This document shows, in pieces, positions 27,351 through 39,415 of a DNA stretch of 64,000 nucleotides. Every line of letters starts with the position of its first letter. The first letter of the stretch is position 1. Under the pieces are notes generated by a model. It did no database searches. It saw only the letters and a program-made list of their open reading frames with translations, and was not told the DNA's origin. A program made the translations under genes and the position numbers. Origin of the DNA: Polynucleobacter sp. AP-Capit-er-40B-B4 (lineage in GTDB: Bacteria > Pseudomonadota > Gammaproteobacteria > Burkholderiales > Burkholderiaceae); NCBI RefSeq assembly GCF_018882245.1, contig NZ_JACVOV010000001.1, forward strand, positions 186,001 to 250,000, read 5' to 3'.

Positions 27351-29564
27351 TTAAGCGTTAGCCTTCTTCACTTCTAAACGCCAAGCGTGCAACAAAGGCT
27401 CGGTGTAACCATTAGGCTGCTCAAGACCTTTGAAAATCAAGTCGCTAGCCGCTTTGTAAGCATAAGAATCTTTGTAATTTGGCATCATTGGCTTATACAA
27501 AGGATCGCCAGCATTCTGGCCATCAACCACTTTAGCCATACGCTGCAAAGTTTCATTCACTTGGTCTGCAGTCACAATGCCATTGAGTAACCAGTTAGCA
27601 ATGTGCTGACTAGAGATACGCAAAGTTGCACGGTCTTCCATCAAACCTACGTTATGAATATCAGGCACCTTAGAGCAACCAACGCCTTGGTCGATCCAGC
27701 GAACAACATAACCCAATATACCTTGGCAGTTATTGTCCAACTCTTGCTGAATCTCTTCTTTGGACCAGTTAGCTTTTTCCACAACTGGAATAGTCAACAA
27801 ATCATTGAGTAAGGCTTCAGCTTCAGCTTGAGTATCGAGCTTTTCCATTTCTTTCTGGAGCTCAGCTACGTTTACTTGATGATAGTGAAGTGCATGCAAG
27901 GTAGCGGCTGTTGGAGATGGAACCCAAGCAGTATTTGCACCCGCTTTTGGATGAACAATCTTCTGCTCAACCATGGCTTTCATCATATCTGGCATTGCCC
28001 ACATACCTTTACCGATTTGAGCGCGACCACGCAAGCCACAATCCAAACCTGCAAATACGTTACGACGCTCATAGGCTGACAACCACTTGCTGGTTTTCAT
28101 ATCGCCCTTGCGCATCATTGGACCTGCATACATTGCAGTGTGCATCTCATCGCCAGTGCGATCCAAGAAGCCAGTATTAATAAAGGCTACGCGGGCTCCA
28201 GCAGCAGCAATCGCCGCCTTGATGTTTGCACTCATGCGACGCTCTTCGTCCATGATGCCAAGCTTCACGGTATCAGCTGGCAAGCCGAGTAATTTTTCAA
28301 CGCGACCAAATAATTCACCAGCAAAAGCCACTTCTTCTGGACTATGCATTTTTGGCTTCACGATATATACAGAACCCTTACGCGTATTACCAATAGCTTG
28401 GCTTGCTGGGCGATTGATATCGTACAAAGCAATTAATACAGTCACTACTGCATCCAAGATGCCTTCGTAAATCTCTTTGCCTTCACCAGTGATGATGGCT
28501 GGGTTAGTCATCAAATGACCAACGTTACGGAGGAACAATAGTGAACGACCATGCAATGTCACGATGCCATCTTTTGCATCAACAGCGCCAATGCCGGCCT
28601 TGTACTTGCGATCTGGGTTAAGGGCACGAGTGATTGTCTTATCACCCTTCTTCACCTCTTCAACCAATGTACCTTTGAGAATGCCTAGCCAGTTTTCATA
28701 GGCAAGAACCTTATCATCGCCATCCACTGCAGCAATAGAGTCTTCCAAATCCAAAATTGTGGAAAGCGCAGCTTCCAATACAACATCATTGATACCAGCA
28801 GGATCACTAGCACCAATCGTTTTGCTCTTATTGATTTCGATATCAATGTGTACGCCGTTATTGCGCAACAAAACAGAGCTTGGTGCAGCTGCATCACCCT
28901 GGTAACCAACGAATTGCTTCTCGTCAGCCAAACCAGTTGATGTGCCATCTTTTAACTTAACAGACAACTTATTGCCGTCAACTGTGTAAGCCACTGAATC
29001 ACGGTGTGATCCTTTAGCCAACGGTGCAGCTTGATCCAAGAAGTTACGTGCATAAGCAACTACTTTTGCACCACGAATTGGGTTGTAAGCACCAGCCTTA
29101 GTGGCACCATCTTCTTCAGAGAGAACGTCAGTGCCGTAAAGAGCATCATACAAAGAACCCCAACGGGCATTAGCAGCATTCAATGCATAGCGCGCATTGA
29201 GAACTGGAACCACCAATTGAGGGCCAGCCTGAAGAGCCAACTCATCATCTACGTTCTTAGTTGTTGCAGAAATTTTTCCTGGAACATCAACTAAGTAATC
29301 AATCTCTTTTAAAAACTTGCGGTAAGCAGGCATATCAGTAATTGGGCCTGGATTGGCTTGATGCCATTTATCCAAATCCGCCTGAATGCGATCACGCTTA
29401 GCTAGCAAGGCATCATTTTTCGGGGTGAGATCTTTAACGATTTCATCAAAACCCTTCCAAAAGTCAGCACTCTTGATACCGGTACCGGGAAGTACTTTGT
29501 CTTCGATAAATCGATATAAAGGGGTTGCCACTTGAAGGCTATTGCAGGTAGTGCGCGCAGTCAT
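27351..29564 (-). CDS. glcB: Malate synthase G
   Basis: Condenses glyoxylate and acetyl-CoA to malate; the second glyoxylate-cycle enzyme, G isoform used for glycolate/glyoxylate growth. At 737 residues it matches the long G type. [26 protein letters not shown] and [21 protein letters not shown] are typical active-site blocks. Isocitrate lyase and the glc glycolate oxidase genes are not in the window. It has its own terminator and is separated from purA by 55 bases. Confidence 0.97.
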   Translation of the reverse strand: MTARTTCNSLQVATPLYRFIEDKVLPGTGIKSADFWKGFDEIVKDLTPKNDALLAKRDRIQADLDKWHQANPGPITDMPAYRKFLKEIDYLVDVPGKISATTKNVDDELALQAGPQLVVPVLNARYALNAANARWGSLYDALYGTDVLSEEDGATKAGAYNPIRGAKVVAYARNFLDQAAPLAKGSHRDSVAYTVDGNKLSVKLKDGTSTGLADEKQFVGYQGDAAAPSSVLLRNNGVHIDIEINKSKTIGASDPAGINDVVLEAALSTILDLEDSIAAVDGDDKVLAYENWLGILKGTLVEEVKKGDKTITRALNPDRKYKAGIGAVDAKDGIVTLHGRSLLFLRNVGHLMTNPAIITGEGKEIYEGILDAVVTVLIALYDINRPASQAIGNTRKGSVYIVKPKMHSPEEVAFAGELFGRVEKLLGLPADTVKLGIMDEERRMSANIKAAIAAAGARVAFINTGFLDRTGDEMHTAMYAGPMMRKGDMKTSKWLSAYERRNVFAGLDCGLRGRAQIGKGMWAMPDMMKAMVEQKIVHPKAGANTAWVPSPTAATLHALHYHQVNVAELQKEMEKLDTQAEAEALLNDLLTIPVVEKANWSKEEIQQELDNNCQGILGYVVRWIDQGVGCSKVPDIHNVGLMEDRATLRISSQHIANWLLNGIVTADQVNETLQRMAKVVDGQNAGDPLYKPMMPNYKDSYAYKAASDLIFKGLEQPNGYTEPLLHAWRLEVKKANA

Positions 29565-29619
29565 GTTGTTATCTTCTTATGCAAAAGTTAATAAATTAAA
29601 TTGAATCGAGTATTTTCCA

Positions 29620-31008
<1,389 letters not shown>

Positions 31009-31025
31009 TTAATTTAATTACTGCC

Positions 31026-32189
31026 TTACTTCTTTTTTACTTCCCAAGAGTTGCCCTGCTTCACCAACTCACGGTCACATTCGTATTCGGCAGCCTCAAG
31101 AGTTGTACCCGCTGGAACTTGTATCACTACCTCACCCTGAGCTCTAAGGGTGGCAATCGCCTTGCTTAATTCTGCATCCTCGATCCATGGGGCAATGATT
31201 GCCAGCTTGCGAATACTTAAAGGCGACAAGCTTGCTAGCGTTAGCAGATCCAAAGAAAAACCAGTAGCAGGACGTGGACGTCCAAAAGCTTGGCCAACAT
31301 GATCATAGCGACCACCTCTTGCAATCGGCTGCGGCAATTGATCAACATAAGCGGCAAACATCACACCACTGTGATACTGGTAGCCACGCAAATCAGCCAA
31401 ATCAATGCTGAGCTCCAAATTGCCTGACAGCTTTGCTGCGGCTGACACTAAACGCTCAAGATCTGTTAAAGCCTGATCAATAGCAGCATGCTTAGGCAAG
31501 TCTTTTTTCGCCTTTGCCAGCACTTCTGCACAAGGACCGTTCAACTCGGTCAGAGTTATCAGCGCTTTTGCAATATTTGCTGGCAAGCAAGTTGCCCATT
31601 GAGTTAGACGTGGACGATCCTTGCTTTGCAAAAGGCCGTACAAAGCTTCAATTGTTTCTTTATTTAAGTTCTGACCGTCTAAGATGCCATCCAAAATGCC
31701 AGCATGGGACAGATCTATATAGACCTTCTCTAAACCGGCAACAGACAATGTTTTGAGTAATAGAGTAATAGCCTCTAAATCCGCTTCCCAAGTGGAGCAT
31801 CCATAAATCTCAGCGCCCAGTTGTAATTCTTCGCGAGCAGAGCTGCCCACTGGAGTGCGAGCGTGCGCTACAGAGCCTGCATAACAGAGACGAGTGACCC
31901 CATCACGATTTAACAGGTGTGCATCAATGCGAGCTACCTGCGGTGTCATGTCTGCACGCAGGCCTAAGGTACGACCAGACAACTGATCCACCAACTTAAA
32001 GGTCTGAAGATTGAGATCCGAACCGGTACCGGTTAATAAAGAATCCAAGAACTCCAAGATTGGAGGGGCAACCAATTCATAACCATAAGACTGATATAAA
32101 TCCAAAACGGCACGACGCAAAGACTCAACCTTGCGAGCCTCAGCAGGCAATACATCTGCAATATCTTCAGGAAGTAACCAGCGATTCAT
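31026..32189 (-). CDS. hisZ: ATP phosphoribosyltransferase regulatory subunit
   Basis: HisZ is a histidyl-tRNA synthetase-like subunit that pairs with the short form of HisG to start histidine synthesis. Seen: a class II synthetase-like core with YGYELVAPPILEFLDSL, TFKLVDQLSGRTLGLRADMTPQVARI and PIARGGRYDHVGQAFG. The catalytic tRNA-charging motifs and the anticodon domain of HisS are reduced. Length 387 matches HisZ and it is distinct from hisS at 39.4 kb. It lies between hflC and purA. Confidence 0.93.
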   Translation of the reverse strand: MNRWLLPEDIADVLPAEARKVESLRRAVLDLYQSYGYELVAPPILEFLDSLLTGTGSDLNLQTFKLVDQLSGRTLGLRADMTPQVARIDAHLLNRDGVTRLCYAGSVAHARTPVGSSAREELQLGAEIYGCSTWEADLEAITLLLKTLSVAGLEKVYIDLSHAGILDGILDGQNLNKETIEALYGLLQSKDRPRLTQWATCLPANIAKALITLTELNGPCAEVLAKAKKDLPKHAAIDQALTDLERLVSAAAKLSGNLELSIDLADLRGYQYHSGVMFAAYVDQLPQPIARGGRYDHVGQAFGRPRPATGFSLDLLTLASLSPLSIRKLAIIAPWIEDAELSKAIATLRAQGEVVIQVPAGTTLEAAEYECDRELVKQGNSWEVKKK

Positions 32190-32209
32190 GATGTGAACTA
32201 TTTGCTTTC

Positions 32210-33079
32210 TTATTTTTTGTGCAGGAACTTGAAGAACTCACCAGTCGGCTCAACCACCATCACGTCTTTCTTATCCTTGAAAGAACTTCTATAGGCCTCT
32301 AGGCTCTGATAGAACTGGGCAAACTGAGGATCACGGCCAAATGCCTCTGCATAGAGAGCCGTTGCTTTAGCATCGCCCGCTCCCTTAATTTTTTGGGCAT
32401 CACGATAGGCTTCCGCCAAAATCGTATCGCGTTGACGCTCTGCATTTGCACGAATTTTGTCTGATTCTGCAGCACCCATAGAGCGCAACTCATTGGCAAC
32501 ACGCTTGCGCTCTGCCTCCATACGGCGATAAACAGAATCACTAATTTCAGCTAAGAGATCAACACGCTTCAGACGTACGTCCACAATTTCAACGCCGATA
32601 TCAGATGCATCATCCGCAACTTTCTTGCGAATTCCCTGCATCACTTCTTCACGCTGATCAGATATCAACTCACGAACAGTGCGCTTGGTGAACTCTTCAT
32701 TTAAGGCTGAACGAACTAATTGAGTTAAGCGGTCCTGTGCCAAGCGCTCGTCACCCTTAAAGCTAATGAAGAACTTACGTGGATCGACAATGCGCCATTT
32801 CACATAAGAATCTACCAATAAGTTTTTCTTCTCAGCAGTAATGAAGCGCTCTGCCTCTGGATTGTCGATTGTCAAAATACGGCGATCAAAGAAGCGAACA
32901 CTTTCGAATGGTGCCGGCATCTTTACTTGAATGCCAGGATTCTCGATCACACGAACAATCTGTCCAAAAGAAAACACCACAGCAAACTTACGCTGATCAA
33001 CTACAAAGATGCTAGAGGACAAAACGTAGATGAGTACAACAAAGCCAATGCCTGCCGCGATTAAACGATTTGCATTCAT
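32210..33079 (-). CDS. hflC: FtsH-associated membrane protein HflC
   Basis: SPFH/prohibitin-family protein that forms a membrane cage with HflK around the FtsH protease. One N-terminal membrane segment (~5-25) precedes the prohibitin domain (KFAVVFSFGQIVRVIENPG ..) and a long coiled-coil-rich stretch. The ATG overlaps the hflK stop by one base, indicating coupling. Length 289 is slightly below the E. coli protein (334). Confidence 0.96.
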   Translation of the reverse strand: MNANRLIAAGIGFVVLIYVLSSSIFVVDQRKFAVVFSFGQIVRVIENPGIQVKMPAPFESVRFFDRRILTIDNPEAERFITAEKKNLLVDSYVKWRIVDPRKFFISFKGDERLAQDRLTQLVRSALNEEFTKRTVRELISDQREEVMQGIRKKVADDASDIGVEIVDVRLKRVDLLAEISDSVYRRMEAERKRVANELRSMGAAESDKIRANAERQRDTILAEAYRDAQKIKGAGDAKATALYAEAFGRDPQFAQFYQSLEAYRSSFKDKKDVMVVEPTGEFFKFLHKK

Positions 33080-34563
33080 TATCTAGACTCCCTATCGCGA
33101 CTACGGAGGCCATCACGCTTATCTGCAGAATTATTATTTAATGGAACAGCACTAGAAGACGGGCTGGGTGCACTTGCACCAGTAGCGCCGCCAACTGTCA
33201 CACTTCCTGTTGGGGTACTTGCACCAGATTGAACCTGTGCATTGGCAGCTTGAGCGCTTTCCGCACTCACTTGCGCAACGATCTTATCGAGTGGGAGATA
33301 TAAAAGACTATTGCTCTTAGTGGTATCCACCAAAATCTTAGTGACATTGTTGTACATCTCGCGCATGCTATCGATATACATACGATCACGCGTTACCTGA
33401 GGTGCCTTAGAGTATTCAACCAATACCTGCTTAAAGCGTGTTGCGTCGCCTTCTGCAGTAGCCACTACGCGGGCCTTATAACCTTCAGCCTCCTGAATCA
33501 GGCGCTCAGCAGTACCTTTAGCTCTTGGAATAATGTCATTTGCATATGCCTGACCTTCACTCTTCAAGCGCTCTTGGTCTTGACCAGCTTTCACTGCATC
33601 ATCAAAGGCCGCTTGAACTTGCTCTGGTGGCTGAACGTTTTGGACGGTCACACTCGTCACATAGATACCGGTCTTATAGCTATCCAAAATCTTCTGAATA
33701 GAATTCGCTAAATCAACACCAATCTTTTCGCGACCTTCATACAGCACGGTATCCATCTTGCTGCGTGCAACGATTTCGCGGACGGCTGTTTCAGCAGCTT
33801 GAACTACTGCAGCATCAGGATCACGATTATTAAATAAATAATCAGTAGGATCTTTCAAGCGATATTGCACAGCAAAGCGCACATCGATAATGTTTTCATC
33901 CTCAGTCAACATGGAGGAATCTTTTTGATTCGTCGCTTTAATTAAGACTGGGCGCCCTACTTCTACAGAACGAACGCCCGATAAGTTCACCGTCTCTTCA
34001 GACTGGATTGGCCACGGCATGCGCCAGTTAATACCAGGCTTCGCGGTGTAGTCGTACTTACCAAAAGTAAGGATGACGCCAGCTTGACCTTCTTGAATAA
34101 TGAAGAAGCCGCTGCATACCCACATAAAGAAGACAACTGCACCTGCAATCAGGATGCTTGCCTTTGATCCGAATGGATTGCTGAAATTGAAATTAGGCGC
34201 ACTGATGCCGCCGTTGCCGCCGCCACTGCCACCGGCACCACCTCGTTGTGAAGGCGGAGGAATATCAGTGCTGCTTGGTTTATTAGATGGCTTGTTAGCT
34301 GTGCCAGGAGATTTTTTGCCGCCAAAAATGCCAGCAATTCTGTCGTTGAAATCTCTCCAGAGCTCATCCAAGTCTGGAGGGCCATCTGATTTATTTGGTT
34401 GACTGGTTGGTCGAGTCTCTACAGGCTGATTGGTTTCTGGATCGACTTTTGGAGCTTGATCGCCCCCCTGCCCATCCTTAGCATCTTTAGATCCACCGGA
34501 ATTGTGGCTATTGCCCCATCCGGGGTCATTGACCGAAAACAGTCCTAGAAATTTACGCGTCAT
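33079..34563 (-). CDS. hflK: FtsH-associated membrane protein HflK
   Basis: Partner of HflC. A long cytosolic N-terminal region rich in Gly, Pro, Ser and Asp (~1-130) comes before the single membrane helix (~137-157) and the prohibitin domain with FIIQEGQAGVILTFGKYDY. It ends in a disordered tail. At 494 residues it is longer than the enteric protein mainly by the N-terminal segment, which is common in betaproteobacteria. It ends coupled to hflC and overlaps the hflX end by 11 bases. Confidence 0.95.
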   Translation of the reverse strand: MTRKFLGLFSVNDPGWGNSHNSGGSKDAKDGQGGDQAPKVDPETNQPVETRPTSQPNKSDGPPDLDELWRDFNDRIAGIFGGKKSPGTANKPSNKPSSTDIPPPSQRGGAGGSGGGNGGISAPNFNFSNPFGSKASILIAGAVVFFMWVCSGFFIIQEGQAGVILTFGKYDYTAKPGINWRMPWPIQSEETVNLSGVRSVEVGRPVLIKATNQKDSSMLTEDENIIDVRFAVQYRLKDPTDYLFNNRDPDAAVVQAAETAVREIVARSKMDTVLYEGREKIGVDLANSIQKILDSYKTGIYVTSVTVQNVQPPEQVQAAFDDAVKAGQDQERLKSEGQAYANDIIPRAKGTAERLIQEAEGYKARVVATAEGDATRFKQVLVEYSKAPQVTRDRMYIDSMREMYNNVTKILVDTTKSNSLLYLPLDKIVAQVSAESAQAANAQVQSGASTPTGSVTVGGATGASAPSPSSSAVPLNNNSADKRDGLRSRDRESR

Positions 34564-35749
34564 TAGAAAAATAGCTCGGGTTGGAAATCGGATTAAATTC
34601 AGAAGTTTCTGGTCGTTCAGGTAAAGGCTCTAAAAACTCATCCGGGGCCAATTGTTTCTTGGCACGGTTGTGCTCGACCCTTATTCTATCAGTCATTTGA
34701 GAGCATTCGGCGAGGGCTGAACGAAGTAAATCAAGGCCCAAGCCTGACTGGGCCGACAGGAAAACCTGACTAGGAAAACCCAGGTTATCGCGCTCTAAAA
34801 CCGCCCCCCGGGTAAAGGTTTGAGGCATTAAGTCGATTTTGTTCATAACCTCGATCCTGGGGATGTCATCAGCCCCAATTTCCTCCAAAACAGCCTCAAC
34901 TTCGGCCTTTTGCTCCCTGGCTACCGGGCTACAGGCGTCTATGACATGCAAAATCAGGTCAGCATGGATGGTTTCATCCAGGGTTGCCCTAAAAGCCTCT
35001 ACCAGCTGGTGAGGCAAATCCCGGATAAATCCCACCGTATCGGAGACCACAATCGACCCGACTCCATCCAAATGGACCCTTCTGGAGGTGGTATCGAGGG
35101 TGGCAAATAGCTGATCAGCCGCGTATGTCCCTGCTTTGGTTAGGGCATTAAAAAGAGTGGATTTGCCCGCATTGGTGTACCCCACCAAAGAGACTGAAAA
35201 CACATCCTTGCGATTTCGAGCACGTCTTTGCGTCCTTTGTTGGCGCTGTAGTTTTTCTAATTCATTCTCAAGGCGCTTGGCCTTGGTTGCCAACATCCGG
35301 CGGTCCAACTCCATTTGGGTTTCACCAGGACCACCACGCACACCAATACCACCACGCTGACGTTCTAAGTGACTCCATGCTCTTACCAATCGAGACATGC
35401 GATATCGCACTTGCGCAAGTTCAACCTGCGTCTTACCAATGTGACTTTGCGCTCTTTGACTAAAGATGTCCAAAATCAAACCGGTGCGATCCATCACATG
35501 AAATCCAATGTGACGTTCTAAATTTCGTTGCTGTGTTGGAGATAAAGGATGATTGAAGATGGCGAGCTCTGCGCCCCGCTCTTCCATGACCCTTTTGAGT
35601 TCATTGGCCTTACCTGAGCCTATGAATAAAGCTGGATCCGTCCTGCCTTTGCGGGCGATAACACTGGCTGCAGGTATAGAGCCGGCACTATCAGCCAAAA
35701 GACTGAGCTCGGCCATGCTGTCAGCAAAATCTTCGCGTCCTGTATCCAC
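34553..35749 (-). CDS. hflX: Ribosome-associated GTPase HflX (start uncertain)
   Basis: GTPase that splits stalled ribosomes after heat stress. An HflX-specific N-terminal domain (GSGKANELKRVMEERGA, SPTQQRNLERHI, VMDRTGLILDIFSQRA) is followed by the G domain (~205-370; GYTNAGKSTLFNAL, DTVGFIRDLPHQLVEAF, NKID). The called GTG at 35749 is inside the first family strand: RAVLVGVDTGRED corresponds to QAVLVHI of E. coli HflX, and upstream codons to 35794 continue the domain. The only upstream start-like codons in that frame are CTG, one at 35794 overlapping the hfq stop. The true protein may be 413 residues from that CTG. Confidence 0.92.
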   Translation of the reverse strand: MDTGREDFADSMAELSLLADSAGSIPAASVIARKGRTDPALFIGSGKANELKRVMEERGAELAIFNHPLSPTQQRNLERHIGFHVMDRTGLILDIFSQRAQSHIGKTQVELAQVRYRMSRLVRAWSHLERQRGGIGVRGGPGETQMELDRRMLATKAKRLENELEKLQRQQRTQRRARNRKDVFSVSLVGYTNAGKSTLFNALTKAGTYAADQLFATLDTTSRRVHLDGVGSIVVSDTVGFIRDLPHQLVEAFRATLDETIHADLILHVIDACSPVAREQKAEVEAVLEEIGADDIPRIEVMNKIDLMPQTFTRGAVLERDNLGFPSQVFLSAQSGLGLDLLRSALAECSQMTDRIRVEHNRAKKQLAPDEFLEPLPERPETSEFNPISNPSYFSNDA

Positions 35750-35786
35750 TCCAACCAGAACAGCGCGTGCCGCATCTACTCCAGTT

Positions 35787-36029
35787 TTATACAGGGCTAG
35801 CTTCTTCTAAACGGAAATCAATCGCACGAGCAGGAACAATCGTCGAGATTGCATGCTTGTAAACCATCTGCGTCACGGTATTACGCAAGAGGACAACATA
35901 CTGATCGAAAGATTCAATATTGCCCTGCAACTTAATGCCATTTACGAGATAGATCGAAACAGGAACATGCTCTTTGCGCAAAGCATTGAGGAAAGGATCC
36001 TGAAGTAATTGGATTTGCTTGTTATTCAT
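35787..36029 (-). CDS. hfq: RNA chaperone Hfq
   Basis: Sm-like hexameric protein that helps small RNAs pair with mRNAs. The 80 residues contain the Sm1 region [22 protein letters not shown] and Sm2 [12 protein letters not shown]. It lies directly upstream of hflX as in most proteobacteria, followed here by an overlap of the hfq stop with the likely hflX start. The 161-bp gap before it, after der, holds a UUCG-type hairpin and AT-rich sequence where its promoter should lie, but no clear pair of hexamers was settled. Confidence 0.98.
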   Translation of the reverse strand: MNNKQIQLLQDPFLNALRKEHVPVSIYLVNGIKLQGNIESFDQYVVLLRNTVTQMVYKHAISTIVPARAIDFRLEEASPV

Positions 36030-36190
36030 ACTGCCCCTTATTTATCTTTTCTGAACTACTTTTTTCGGAGTCTTGCTTTTTTAATTAAATATCAATCTTT
36101 ACAACAACTACATTTTGCAGCCCTCTATATTGATCTGATTTTCGAAAAAATCAAGCCCACAAGGAACTGAGGATTTAAGCTTATCCCAAA

Positions 36191-37555
36191 TTAACGCTTT
36201 TTGCCTTTTTTACCCTTATCAGCATCCACATAGGGGTTTTTGGCAGTATTCATCTGAATCCGCAAAGGCGTACCGCGTAACTTAAAGACATCCCTAAAGC
36301 GACCTTCTAAGTATCGCTTGTAGCTATCCGTTACCCCGCTTAAGGATGTGCCATGAATAACCACAATTGGGGGATTCATGCCCCCTTGATGGGCATAGCG
36401 CAATTTAGGACGCCCCATACCAACGCGTTTTGGCTGTTGATGCTCAATTGCCTCTTGCAAAATGCGGGTCAAACGTGGAGTCGGCAACTTCGCCATTGCT
36501 GCAGCATATGCAGCGTCGACATCCTTAAAGAGCTCCTTAAGGCCCGTGCCCTTTTTAGCGGAAATCGGATGAACGTTTGCAAAATCTAAGAAGCGTAGTT
36601 TTTGTGCAATCTCTAAACGAGCACGTTCTTTTACATATGCATCGATACCATCCCACTTGTTGACTGCAACTACGAGCGCACGACCAGCTTCAACAATGAA
36701 TCCTGCGATATGGGCATCTTGCTCAGAAATATCTTGCTGCGCATCTAACATCAAGATCACGACATTACAGTCAGCAATAGCCTGCAATGTTTTGACAACA
36801 GAAAACTTTTCAATCGCTTCAAATACCTTGCCACGGCGACGCAGACCTGCGGTATCAACTAGGATGTATGGCTTACCGTTGCGCTCAAAGGGAACTTCAA
36901 TTGCATCACGCGTTGTACCCGGCATATCAAATGCAATGACACGCTCTTCACCAATCAACTTATTGATCAATGTAGATTTACCCACGTTTGGACGACCCAC
37001 CACCGCAATCTTCATTGGGCGATTTGGATCGTTTGCTAATTCATCTTCATCTGGTTCTGCGATGCCAAGAGAATCCAATGCATCATCAATCAAACCACGC
37101 ACACCATCACCATGAGCAGAAGAGATTGGGAAAGGCTCACCCAAACCCAACTCATGAAAGTCTGCCGTGACAACGCCGGCTTGCATGCCTTCAGTTTTAT
37201 TAACAGCCAAGATGACTGGGCGACCAGTTTTACGCAAGAAGTCTGCGATGACACGATCTTGTGGTGCCATTCCTAAGCGACCATCGACCAAGAAAATCAC
37301 AATGTCAGATTCGGCAACAGCTTGCTTCGTTTGCTTTGCCATTTCGGCTACGATGCCAGTCTTTGCAACAGGCTCAAAACCACCTGTGTCTACGCAAATA
37401 AATGCGCGCTCACCAATGCGGCCTTTGCCGTAGTGTCGATCTCTGGTTAAGCCAGAAAAATCGGCCACCAATGCATCACGTGAACGCGTTAAGCGATTAA
37501 AGAGAGTCGACTTCCCTACATTGGGACGGCCGACGATAGTGATGACTGGATTCAT
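36191..37555 (-). CDS. der: Ribosome biogenesis GTPase Der
   Basis: Essential double-GTPase for 50S assembly. Two G domains in tandem, each with a [11 protein letters not shown]-loop (~8 and ~180), NKTE and NKWD motifs, then a C-terminal KH-like domain ([18 protein letters not shown]...). Length 454 is standard. It ends in a lysine-rich tail (KGKKGKKR). The ATG overlaps the bamB stop by four bases. Confidence 0.97.
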   Translation of the reverse strand: MNPVITIVGRPNVGKSTLFNRLTRSRDALVADFSGLTRDRHYGKGRIGERAFICVDTGGFEPVAKTGIVAEMAKQTKQAVAESDIVIFLVDGRLGMAPQDRVIADFLRKTGRPVILAVNKTEGMQAGVVTADFHELGLGEPFPISSAHGDGVRGLIDDALDSLGIAEPDEDELANDPNRPMKIAVVGRPNVGKSTLINKLIGEERVIAFDMPGTTRDAIEVPFERNGKPYILVDTAGLRRRGKVFEAIEKFSVVKTLQAIADCNVVILMLDAQQDISEQDAHIAGFIVEAGRALVVAVNKWDGIDAYVKERARLEIAQKLRFLDFANVHPISAKKGTGLKELFKDVDAAYAAAMAKLPTPRLTRILQEAIEHQQPKRVGMGRPKLRYAHQGGMNPPIVVIHGTSLSGVTDSYKRYLEGRFRDVFKLRGTPLRIQMNTAKNPYVDADKGKKGKKR

Positions 37556-38712
37556 TTTGGACTGTACGCCGCTATTTTTCCACCTTGAGATTGAACCAAG
37601 ATGAGGCCACCTACCGCAATAGGGGCAGCCGAGATTGGACTACTGTCGTGACGAATACGTGCAACCATCTCACCATTCGCCTGTGAAAATGCATGGATGT
37701 AACCTTGAGAATCACCCATTAACAAAACTCTACCCACTGCAAGTGACTCGCCTACATCGCGATAAGTTAACTGAGTGTTTTCCCAAACCTGAGTGCCATC
37801 CTTGGTTGCAAAAGCAGTGACATAGGATTTATCATTTGCCGAGAAAACCATATCCGTACTTTGGGAGGTACCGGTATAGCTTGAGTAATCCTTAAACCAT
37901 AAAAGATTGCCCGTACGCGCCTGACCACAACCAATGCGGCCTTGATAAGAAACAGCGCAGAGAATCTCACCTTCCATGCTAGGTTTAGCAGTAACGTCAT
38001 TCAAGCGCTCAATTTCTGAAAACCCTTTTGGAAAAGATACTGGGGTCTCCCACACCAAACCACCATTGGCAATTACAATCATGCCAAAACGTCCACCTGC
38101 AAAGCCAGTAACAATGACTTCGTTACCAATCGCCAACATGCCGTAACCAACACGCAATGACAATGCAGACTGCTGGCGCTGATAGGTCCACTTACGCGCT
38201 CCAGTTAGAGCATCCAATCCGATAAAGCGATTATCAAGAGCTCGCACAATGACTACGCCACCCGCCACTACTGGCTCACTCAACACTTCACTACCTACAC
38301 TGATATTCCAAATCTGCTTACCTGTCTCGTCATACGCGTAGACCATACCTTTTGTAGTAACCGCAACCGTAGTGCGACCATCAGAACCAGGGCCAACTGA
38401 TAAACGCTCGGGTACAGATGCTTCCCATACCTTATTGCCTGATGCCAAATCAATTTTGGCCAAGTTACCCCGATGTGAAGCAGCATATACAGCATCGCCA
38501 GCAACAATGGGATGAAAGTTAAAGCCTTCTGATGAACCCACGCTAGTTGACCATACCGACTGCAAATCAAATTGATTTGTAACTGCAGCCAAATCGGCAG
38601 GCTTTCTCACACGAGAGCTGCCGGAACAAGCGACTAAAGCCATTACCAAGGAACCCAACACCAAGGCGGCGCCTAGGCGCACTGGCAAACGCTTCATTTC
38701 TTTAGTCATCAC
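37552..38712 (-). CDS. bamB: Outer-membrane assembly lipoprotein BamB
   Basis: Scaffold lipoprotein of the BAM complex that inserts outer-membrane proteins. The N-terminus has a lipobox LVAC with acylated Cys29, and the remainder has repeated propeller blades with WxxxS-type strands such as [10 protein letters not shown] and TGARKWTY (eight-bladed family, PQQ-like). Length 386. It overlaps yfgM by four bases and der by four bases, in the standard hisS-yfgM-bamB-der order. Confidence 0.95.
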   Translation of the reverse strand: MMTKEMKRLPVRLGAALVLGSLVMALVACSGSSRVRKPADLAAVTNQFDLQSVWSTSVGSSEGFNFHPIVAGDAVYAASHRGNLAKIDLASGNKVWEASVPERLSVGPGSDGRTTVAVTTKGMVYAYDETGKQIWNISVGSEVLSEPVVAGGVVIVRALDNRFIGLDALTGARKWTYQRQQSALSLRVGYGMLAIGNEVIVTGFAGGRFGMIVIANGGLVWETPVSFPKGFSEIERLNDVTAKPSMEGEILCAVSYQGRIGCGQARTGNLLWFKDYSSYTGTSQSTDMVFSANDKSYVTAFATKDGTQVWENTQLTYRDVGESLAVGRVLLMGDSQGYIHAFSQANGEMVARIRHDSSPISAAPIAVGGLILVQSQGGKIAAYSPK

Positions 38713-39368
38713 TGAGCAACTCCCCCAACGGCATCCAATTTAACCTTCAAGAGTCGACGTGCCTCCTCTGGAAATTCTTTTGCTTGATCTAATTTCTTCC
38801 AAGCCTCTTGATAGCTTTGTTTTGCTTGATCATTTTTCTTTTGTGCCAAATACCAATCGCCACGACGCTCAAGCCAGAGGGACTCAAAACCAGCGATAGG
38901 TTTCTGATTCAGAATTTGATCTGCCTCTGCAAAATCCTTTTCACCACCTTGCTCAATTAACTGCGTCACTAAACGTAACTTTGCCAATGCCAAATAACCA
39001 TCATTTGAAGCATTCTTAGCAGCCCAACGCAAATAGTCCAAAGCTTTGTTGCCATCACCCGCGTCTGATGCAATACGCGCAGCAATTAAGCTCGACATCG
39101 CTGCATAAGGCGTACGACCAAAATCTTTTTGTAAATCATCTGCAGCGCGCAAGGTTTGATCTTTATCACCTTTAGCAATTGCACCAACCATCGTTTCATA
39201 TAACTTGGAGGCTTCAAGCGCCTGACTATTGCGCCACCACTGATAACCACTATAGGCGGCATAGGCAAATAAAGCAGCAGTGATCACGCCCGTAATGAGA
39301 TTGCGATATTTTTGCCAAAACGCTTTGAATTGGTCTAATTGTTCTTGTTCTTCTAGATCTAAAGGCAT
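38709..39368 (-). CDS. yfgM: YfgM-type tetratricopeptide membrane protein
   Basis: Inner-membrane protein of 219 residues with one N-terminal helix (~22-42) and a periplasmic TPR domain. YfgM in E. coli attaches to SecYEG and the periplasmic chaperone PpiD; that role is inferred from family and operon position. Seen: a conserved DLEEQEQLDQFKAFWQKYRN start and repeats with the AARNASNDGYLALAKLRL style. It lies 47 bases after the hisS stop. Confidence 0.88.
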   Translation of the reverse strand: MPLDLEEQEQLDQFKAFWQKYRNLITGVITAALFAYAAYSGYQWWRNSQALEASKLYETMVGAIAKGDKDQTLRAADDLQKDFGRTPYAAMSSLIAARIASDAGDGNKALDYLRWAAKNASNDGYLALAKLRLVTQLIEQGGEKDFAEADQILNQKPIAGFESLWLERRGDWYLAQKKNDQAKQSYQEAWKKLDQAKEFPEEARRLLKVKLDAVGGVAQ

Positions 39369-39415
39369 TTCAATCCAAACTAATTAATAAGTAATTTATA
39401 AGTATTAGGGTAATT

